From Thiopontia sp013349825 (GTDB lineage Bacteria > Pseudomonadota > Gammaproteobacteria > GCF-002020875), in assembly GCA_963981015.1 (NCBI GenBank), contig CAXCCG010000004.1:3288-67287 (forward strand): a DNA stretch of 64,000 nucleotides. The letters run 5' to 3'. The position numbers and the translations under genes were made by a program. The first letter of the stretch is position 1. Each line of letters begins with the position of its first letter. The notes beneath the pieces are model-generated. The model searched no databases. It saw nothing but the letters and a program-made list of their open reading frames with translations, and was not told the origin of the DNA. Of the stretch, positions 59,950 to 64,000 are shown in pieces.

Positions 59950-61284
59950 ATGAGAAACACTTTGGAAGAGCTCGAGAAACAGATTTCATTATTGGAACGG
60001 CGATTCAGCCGTGAACGTGATGCGCGAAAAGAGGCTGAGAAACTTTTAGAGCAGAAAAGTCTAGAACTCTATGAGACCAACCAACTGCTAAGGATGGAGA
60101 ATTTACGAATCATGAAATTGATTCAGTCCCTTCCTGTAGCCATGGTTCTTTATGATCAAAAGACGGTTATCGCCGTCAATCCCAGCTTTGAATCCTTGTT
60201 TGGAGAGTCTCCAGAGGGGCGTTCTGTTGCAGAGACAGAGGCCCGTTTGGGGCTGGAGATGCGCGACCATCCTGAATATCGTGTTCAGCATGAGATTCAT
60301 AAACAAGGAGAAACACATGAAGAGGTTACGACTGTTCTGGTTCAATATGTCCCGCTGATTGAACATCACACGGCAGATGCAGTTCATGAGACCTTAATGG
60401 TGGCGATGGATATCAGTGACCGGATTAAAAATGATGAGGTACAACAGTATGCCGCTTTTCAGGCGGGAATTGCTGAAATGAGTGCCTCAATTCTCCATAA
60501 TATTGGCAATATTGTGACTGGAATGCATGGTTCATTGATGCATCTGGGCAGAATACCACCGCAAATTAAACGCTTGGAGAAAGGGGTCAGTAAGGCACTT
60601 GAGCAGAGTCAGCAAGCGGAAGATACTGACTTGGTGGCAACCAACCAGCGTAATGAGCAGGTGATGCAGGCTACAGTCAAGATTCTCTCTGGACTACGTG
60701 GTGAGGAGAAGATGGTCCAGTATATCGATAAGCTGGAGCTGGGCATTCACCATATTGGCGAAATAATCCAGCTGCAGCAGAAGGCGGCGCGCCCTGATAC
60801 ACATATCACTTCATTCAACTTTCCTTCGATGCTGAATGATACCTTGAGCCTCATTCAGGACCGTATTGAAAAATACAATATTGAGGTGGTGCGTGACCTG
60901 GATCCTAAATTGCAGAAAGTTGAATTACCAAGGAATCCGATGATCCAGATGGTCATGAACTTCATAAAGAATAGTATGGAGGCGGTTGGTGAGCGACTTT
61001 TGGAAGAGTATAGCCATCAGGGCAAGATAGAGATTATAACTGCTGTGGTTGGGGAGAACAGCTTCAAGCTTACAGTTAGAGATAATGGTTGTGGCATCTA
61101 TCCAGATCGTCTGGAGAAGATTTTCGTATTTGGAGAGACCAATAAAGAGCAGGGGAGTGGTTATGGTCTCCACTCGGCAGCCAATTTTGTCCGTAGCCTG
61201 AATGGAAAGCTGTATGCGGAGAGTGATGGCGAAAATAGTGGAGCTGCAATGATAGTACAGTTGCCTATCCGAGTTGATCGTTAA
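59950..61284 (+). CDS. H-NOX-associated cytoplasmic histidine kinase
   Basis: 444 residues, no membrane segment: N-terminal coiled coil, PAS (LPVAMVLYDQKTVIAVNPSFESLFG), phosphoacceptor H183 in ASILHNIGNIVTG, HATPase (KNSMEAV, VRDNGCGI, GSGYGLHSAANFV). It is the likely output partner of the H-NOX protein, which binds and inhibits its cognate kinase when NO is bound. It starts directly after the H-NOX stop. Confidence 0.88.
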   Translation: MRNTLEELEKQISLLERRFSRERDARKEAEKLLEQKSLELYETNQLLRMENLRIMKLIQSLPVAMVLYDQKTVIAVNPSFESLFGESPEGRSVAETEARLGLEMRDHPEYRVQHEIHKQGETHEEVTTVLVQYVPLIEHHTADAVHETLMVAMDISDRIKNDEVQQYAAFQAGIAEMSASILHNIGNIVTGMHGSLMHLGRIPPQIKRLEKGVSKALEQSQQAEDTDLVATNQRNEQVMQATVKILSGLRGEEKMVQYIDKLELGIHHIGEIIQLQQKAARPDTHITSFNFPSMLNDTLSLIQDRIEKYNIEVVRDLDPKLQKVELPRNPMIQMVMNFIKNSMEAVGERLLEEYSHQGKIEIITAVVGENSFKLTVRDNGCGIYPDRLEKIFVFGETNKEQGSGYGLHSAANFVRSLNGKLYAESDGENSGAAMIVQLPIRVDR

Positions 61285-61804
61285 TCCAGTGGAAGTTTTA
61301 AACCAGCACCGTCTGGCGCGGCTGTTAATAGTTGATGATGACCCGCGTATTCATGACTTTTACCGTGAGGCACTGAGCCTGTCTCATAACAGTGATGAGG
61401 CAGAACTAGAGGTTGATATTGATGAGATGTTTGCGATTTTAGAGGAGGACAACCCTCTGCAAGAGGAGGCAGCCTACTGTGATGCGACTTTGGCCAACCA
61501 GGGGCTGGAGGCATTGAGAATCTCGAATGAGATGGTTGAGAAGGGGGCTCCATTTGACTTGGCGCTACTGGATATGAGGATTCCACCAGGGATTGACGGG
61601 CTCGAGACGGCAAAAGGGCTACGTAAGCAACTTCCTCAACTGCTCATTATTTTTGTGACCGCCTACTCTGACTATCGTGATGAACAGTTGATGGAGCAGT
61701 TGGAGCAAAACTATTCAATGCTCCATAAGCCAATTGGTCAGCAACAGTTACGTGATGAGATTTCAAAGGCGCTACCCTCAGAGCTTCAATTTGGCAATGC
61801 GTGA
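61274..61804 (+). CDS. Stand-alone receiver-domain response regulator with long insert
   Basis: 176 residues: LLIVDDDPRIHDFYREAL, a 40-residue insert between alpha1 and beta2, acceptor D100 in ALLDMRIPPGIDGLET and HKPIG at the end. No output domain. TTG start overlaps the kinase stop by 11 bases; GTG 61289 is an alternative. The same insert occurs in receivers 1 and 3 of the kinase at 2103-5237, suggesting crosstalk. Confidence 0.85.
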   Translation: MIVNPVEVLNQHRLARLLIVDDDPRIHDFYREALSLSHNSDEAELEVDIDEMFAILEEDNPLQEEAAYCDATLANQGLEALRISNEMVEKGAPFDLALLDMRIPPGIDGLETAKGLRKQLPQLLIIFVTAYSDYRDEQLMEQLEQNYSMLHKPIGQQQLRDEISKALPSELQFGNA

Positions 61805-62109
61805 AACTTGGTAAGTTTCTGAGTAGCTCCACGGCGAATTGGTCCTGAGCACCAACAGAAGCTAAAACGATGAGATAACCTATAGGTCTGATAATTTGAT
61901 CTCCCTTGAGGTATAAAATACTCTCCAAACCAACCGAGAGAGAGTAATTGGAGTGCCCCAAGCTACAGGTGCGCATCATACATCTGCAGGAAGAGAAACA
62001 GTTTTAGTTTCTGATGGAGCAGCACGACTACTTGGGTGCGCTACCCAAGATCATTGGTACCCTATGTTCTCGGACAGCCATAGGGGGTAGAGGTCAAAAA
62101 GGAGAAAAA
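61805..62109. other. Intergenic stretch before tRNA-Arg
   Basis: 305 bases with no convincing open frame, hairpin terminator or repeat. Confidence 0.4.
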
Positions 62110-62186
62110 TGGCGCGCCTGAGACGATTCGAACGTCCGGCCTTCGCCTCCGGAGGGCGACGCTCTATCCAGCTGAGCTACAGGCGC
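62110..62186 (-). tRNA. tRNA-Arg (anticodon CCG)
   Basis: The reverse strand folds as a cloverleaf: acceptor GCGCCTG/CAGGCGC, D-arm GCTC/GAGC, anticodon stem TCGCC/GGCGA with loop CTCCGGA (anticodon CCG), variable loop AGGCC, T-arm with TTCGAAT and encoded CCA end. It decodes CGG. No integrase or attachment-site duplication is seen nearby. Confidence 0.95.
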
Positions 62187-62311
62187 AGTTTGAAGCAACG
62201 GCGCGGATTGTACCACTTTGTTGGAACGGGAGAGAGCATTAGATGGTTATTGATGTGAGTATCGGAATCGAATACGATCCTCTATATATTAACCATAGAT
62301 AGTATCAGAAA

Positions 62312-62713
62312 ATGAAACATAAAAAGATTGAGTGGGAAGACAATTACAGTGTGGGTAATGTGGAATTAGATCGCCAACACCAGCACATCTTACAGCTGAT
62401 CAATGAGATTGTTGAGCTGCTGAACCAAACAGAACCCTCAAAAGAGGTCATGTCACGTCTCATGCGGCTTTATGAAGTGGCTCAACAGCACTTCTATTTT
62501 GAAGAGATCTACCTCTCTCGTTCTGATTATAGTGACCTTAAATCACAGCAGAAGTCTCACAGTGCCTATACTGATCATGTATTGCAGTTGATGTCGGACG
62601 GGGTATCTAATGCTGAAAACCGAAATGCATTGATATCATTTCTGTTGGAGTGGTGGAATAACCATATTTTGATTGAAGATATGGCATATAAAGGGCATTT
62701 AGAGCAAGTCTAG
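62312..62713 (+). CDS. Bacteriohemerythrin, second copy
   Basis: 133 residues with the di-iron motif set: ELDRQHQHIL, AQQHFYFEEIYL, QKSHSAYTDH and WWNNHILIEDMAYKGH. It shares only the general fold and motifs with the copy at 21895, so the two are paralogues, not a recent duplication. Probable oxygen storage or sensing. Confidence 0.9.
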   Translation: MKHKKIEWEDNYSVGNVELDRQHQHILQLINEIVELLNQTEPSKEVMSRLMRLYEVAQQHFYFEEIYLSRSDYSDLKSQQKSHSAYTDHVLQLMSDGVSNAENRNALISFLLEWWNNHILIEDMAYKGHLEQV

Positions 62714-62896
62714 CAGGCACCTAGGTGCAATCCTTGGGTAACAAATCTTTTTTACAGCCCTGTACTGGCTGGCTTGATTTGATTTTCTGTATATTGCCAT
62801 TTTTTTCAGCTCATTGAGGAGAGAGTGTGATTAGTGTTGGTATGGATAGGGCGAGATATTGTACGTTGATGTCGTTTGTTCGAAATGGGGGATAAT

Positions 62897-63397
62897 ATGA
62901 TGAGTGAAAAAATCAAACTAAAAGACATCATGCTGCCTCTTGTGGTAGTGATGAGTCTATTGTTGATTTTTGTACCGCCGATGGTGAAGAACCCGATTCC
63001 TGAGGATGCGCGGTTGAAGTTATCGCAAAAATACTTTCAGCTCTTCCGAAAGCTCAATATTGAGTCAATTGAGACGCCAACCGACTCAGAGAAAAGGTTT
63101 GCAGAAGTGACCCACTATATGATCAACAAGAAGTCTATGAGGGATGAGGAGTTTCAAGACCGCTATGAGTTATTGATAAGCTTTCCAGGCTGCTTTGTAA
63201 TCTCCAGAGAGTCTGCTTCACTAGAAATTAACATGTGTGATCAAACTATTTGGCAGATACAGTACTTTGAGCTACTGGATTATCTGGTTAGAGCTGTGGT
63301 GGAGGGTCTTTCGACCGATTATCCCAAAAAAATAGGTGAGTTGGACCCAAAAGAGGTTGGGGCGTACTCTAAAATTAATTTGATATGGGATAAGTAG
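62897..63397 (+). CDS. Membrane-anchored protein of unknown function
   Basis: 166 residues: one N-terminal membrane helix (DIMLPLVVVMSLLLIFVPPMV), then a soluble, mainly charged domain facing the periplasm, with two cysteines (SFPGCFV, INMCDQ). I recognise no family. GGGGG precedes the ATG at 62897. Alone between a hemerythrin gene and a terminator. Confidence 0.55.
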   Translation: MMSEKIKLKDIMLPLVVVMSLLLIFVPPMVKNPIPEDARLKLSQKYFQLFRKLNIESIETPTDSEKRFAEVTHYMINKKSMRDEEFQDRYELLISFPGCFVISRESASLEINMCDQTIWQIQYFELLDYLVRAVVEGLSTDYPKKIGELDPKEVGAYSKINLIWDK

Positions 63398-63448
63398 CCA
63401 CCTAGAGGTGCTTTTTTGGGGAGGGGTGTTAGAAGAGGCTGTTGGAGT

Positions 63449-63482
63449 AAAAACCCGCACGACTGAATCGTGCGGGTTTTTT
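63449..63482. terminator. Bidirectional intrinsic terminator
   Basis: Perfect stem AAAAACCCGCACGA / TCGTGCGGGTTTTT with loop CTGAA and T-runs on both sides. It serves the unknown membrane protein and the convergent sulfur-globule-like gene. Confidence 0.88.
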
Positions 63483-63501
63483 GGTAGAGAAGATGGCTCT
63501 C

Positions 63502-63834
63502 TTACTGAGCAGGAGCTACTGGTGCGCCGTAGTATGGGTAGTGAGCAGGAGCAGACTCAGTGCGGATGTCGCTCTTGCCGTCAAAACGTGCATTCTCAGC
63601 AGCGTCCATATCAGCTTCCATATTAGAAGAGCCCTTACCAGAAGCATTAACGGTCATACTAAAGTTACCCTCAGCATCTCCGCGGCCTTTACCAGCTCCA
63701 CGTCCGCGACCATCGAAAGCGCCATCAGCAGAACCGGTGCCGTAACCAGACTGATTGTCATCTCCACCACCGAAGAAAGCAGAAGCGCTGGTAGCAACAG
63801 CAGCGAGAGCAATAGCAGCAATAATATTTTTCAT
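63502..63834 (-). CDS. Secreted Gly-rich protein, possible sulfur globule family
   Basis: 110 residues: signal peptide (KNIIAAIALAAVATSASA), a Gly/Asp/Arg-rich middle (GTGSADGAFDGRGRGAGKGRGD), an FSMTVNASGKG segment and a C-terminus HYPYYGAPVAPAQ. Signal, low complexity and the Pro/Tyr-rich end resemble sulfur globule envelope proteins of sulfur bacteria. That fits soeABC in the window, but the likeness is weak. ATG 63834 is chosen to begin at the signal peptide. Confidence 0.55.
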   Translation of the reverse strand: MKNIIAAIALAAVATSASAFFGGGDDNQSGYGTGSADGAFDGRGRGAGKGRGDAEGNFSMTVNASGKGSSNMEADMDAAENARFDGKSDIRTESAPAHYPYYGAPVAPAQ

Positions 63835-64000
63835 GAGTCGTATCCTTATCAAATATAAAATTAGGTAATAAAATAAAATCTTTTAAGTTGTGGAGGATGA
63901 TACCTGTATTCAAGAATATTGTCAATCATTAAATGTTTAATTTTTTAAGCGGGCTATGCACTTGACGTGAGTAACCCCTATATGTAGTGTTTTGAGGAGT

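Noticed and set aside
62110..62186. tRNA-Arg as an integration site of a genomic island
   Set aside because: No integrase gene and no duplicate of the tRNA 3' end in the window.
1..64000. CRISPR arrays, prophage or plasmid modules
   Set aside because: No array of regularly spaced repeats, no phage structural genes, no replication initiator; apart from the DGR, MITEs and toxin pair the gene order is ordinary chromosome.

Overview
The window looks like chromosome of a sulfur-oxidising gammaproteobacterium. Supporting this are the cytoplasmic sulfite-oxidising molybdoenzyme operon soeABC, a probable sulfur-globule-type secreted protein at the right edge, gammaproteobacterial gene orders (pilQ-aroK-aroB, bioF-bioH-bioC, glyA-nrdR-ribD) and many redox or gas-responsive proteins (H-NOX, two bacteriohemerythrins, a Crp/Fnr regulator). 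The genus is not determined; free-living or symbiotic Chromatiales/Sedimenticola-like lineages would fit, but this is inference.

Layout: 0-8 kb holds the start of uvrD, comF and a biotin cluster (bioB, then bioF-bioH-bioC) interrupted by a 1044-residue multi-receiver hybrid kinase. 8-16.5 kb has a peroxiredoxin, a type IV pilin, ispB, a candidate small RNA behind a consensus sigma-70 promoter, soeABC and a Cys-rich Crp/Fnr regulator. 16.6-22.3 kb is housekeeping (yihY, bamD, rluD, pgeF, gcvR, def) plus a hemerythrin. 22.3-25.3 kb carries a short MITE and a four-gene bufferin-type RiPP operon (Cys-rich precursor, MNIO/DUF692 enzyme, DUF2063 partner, DoxX). 25.4-30.6 kb has nadC with a pilus ATPase and PilX-like protein, then cbiB, a ROK kinase and a thioredoxin-like protein. 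30.6-35.1 kb contains a histidine kinase broken by a small deletion and a periplasmic protein built of 71-residue repeats.

The most striking region is 35.6-42.1 kb: a complete diversity-generating retroelement (DGR). It has two DUF1566 target genes ending in variable repeats (VR1, VR2), an Avd accessory gene, a template repeat (TR) and a reverse transcriptase. Comparing TR with the two VRs gives 12 and 18 substitutions, and every one is at a TR adenine. The first target is a lipoprotein whose start codon is followed at once by 13.75 copies of a tetranucleotide, so it should also be phase variable; a 10-bp-period array of GTTACA half-sites lies upstream. A third gene in the row is a lipoprotein hydrolase with a DUF1566-like C-terminus but no VR.

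42-56 kb: a toxin-antitoxin pair, a degenerate HD-GYP protein, a PhnD-like binding protein beside a sensor kinase, adk, a fructosamine-kinase-like gene, a dGTPase-like gene, aroB-aroK-pilQ, tsaC, an unknown HTH/coiled-coil protein, a BigR/SqrR-like ArsR regulator and an XRE regulator. 56-64 kb: glyA-nrdR-ribD, an H-NOX/histidine kinase/receiver operon, tRNA-Arg(CCG), a second hemerythrin, an unknown anchored protein and the sulfur-globule-like gene. Four copies of an IS5-like MITE (YTAR target duplications) are scattered through the window.
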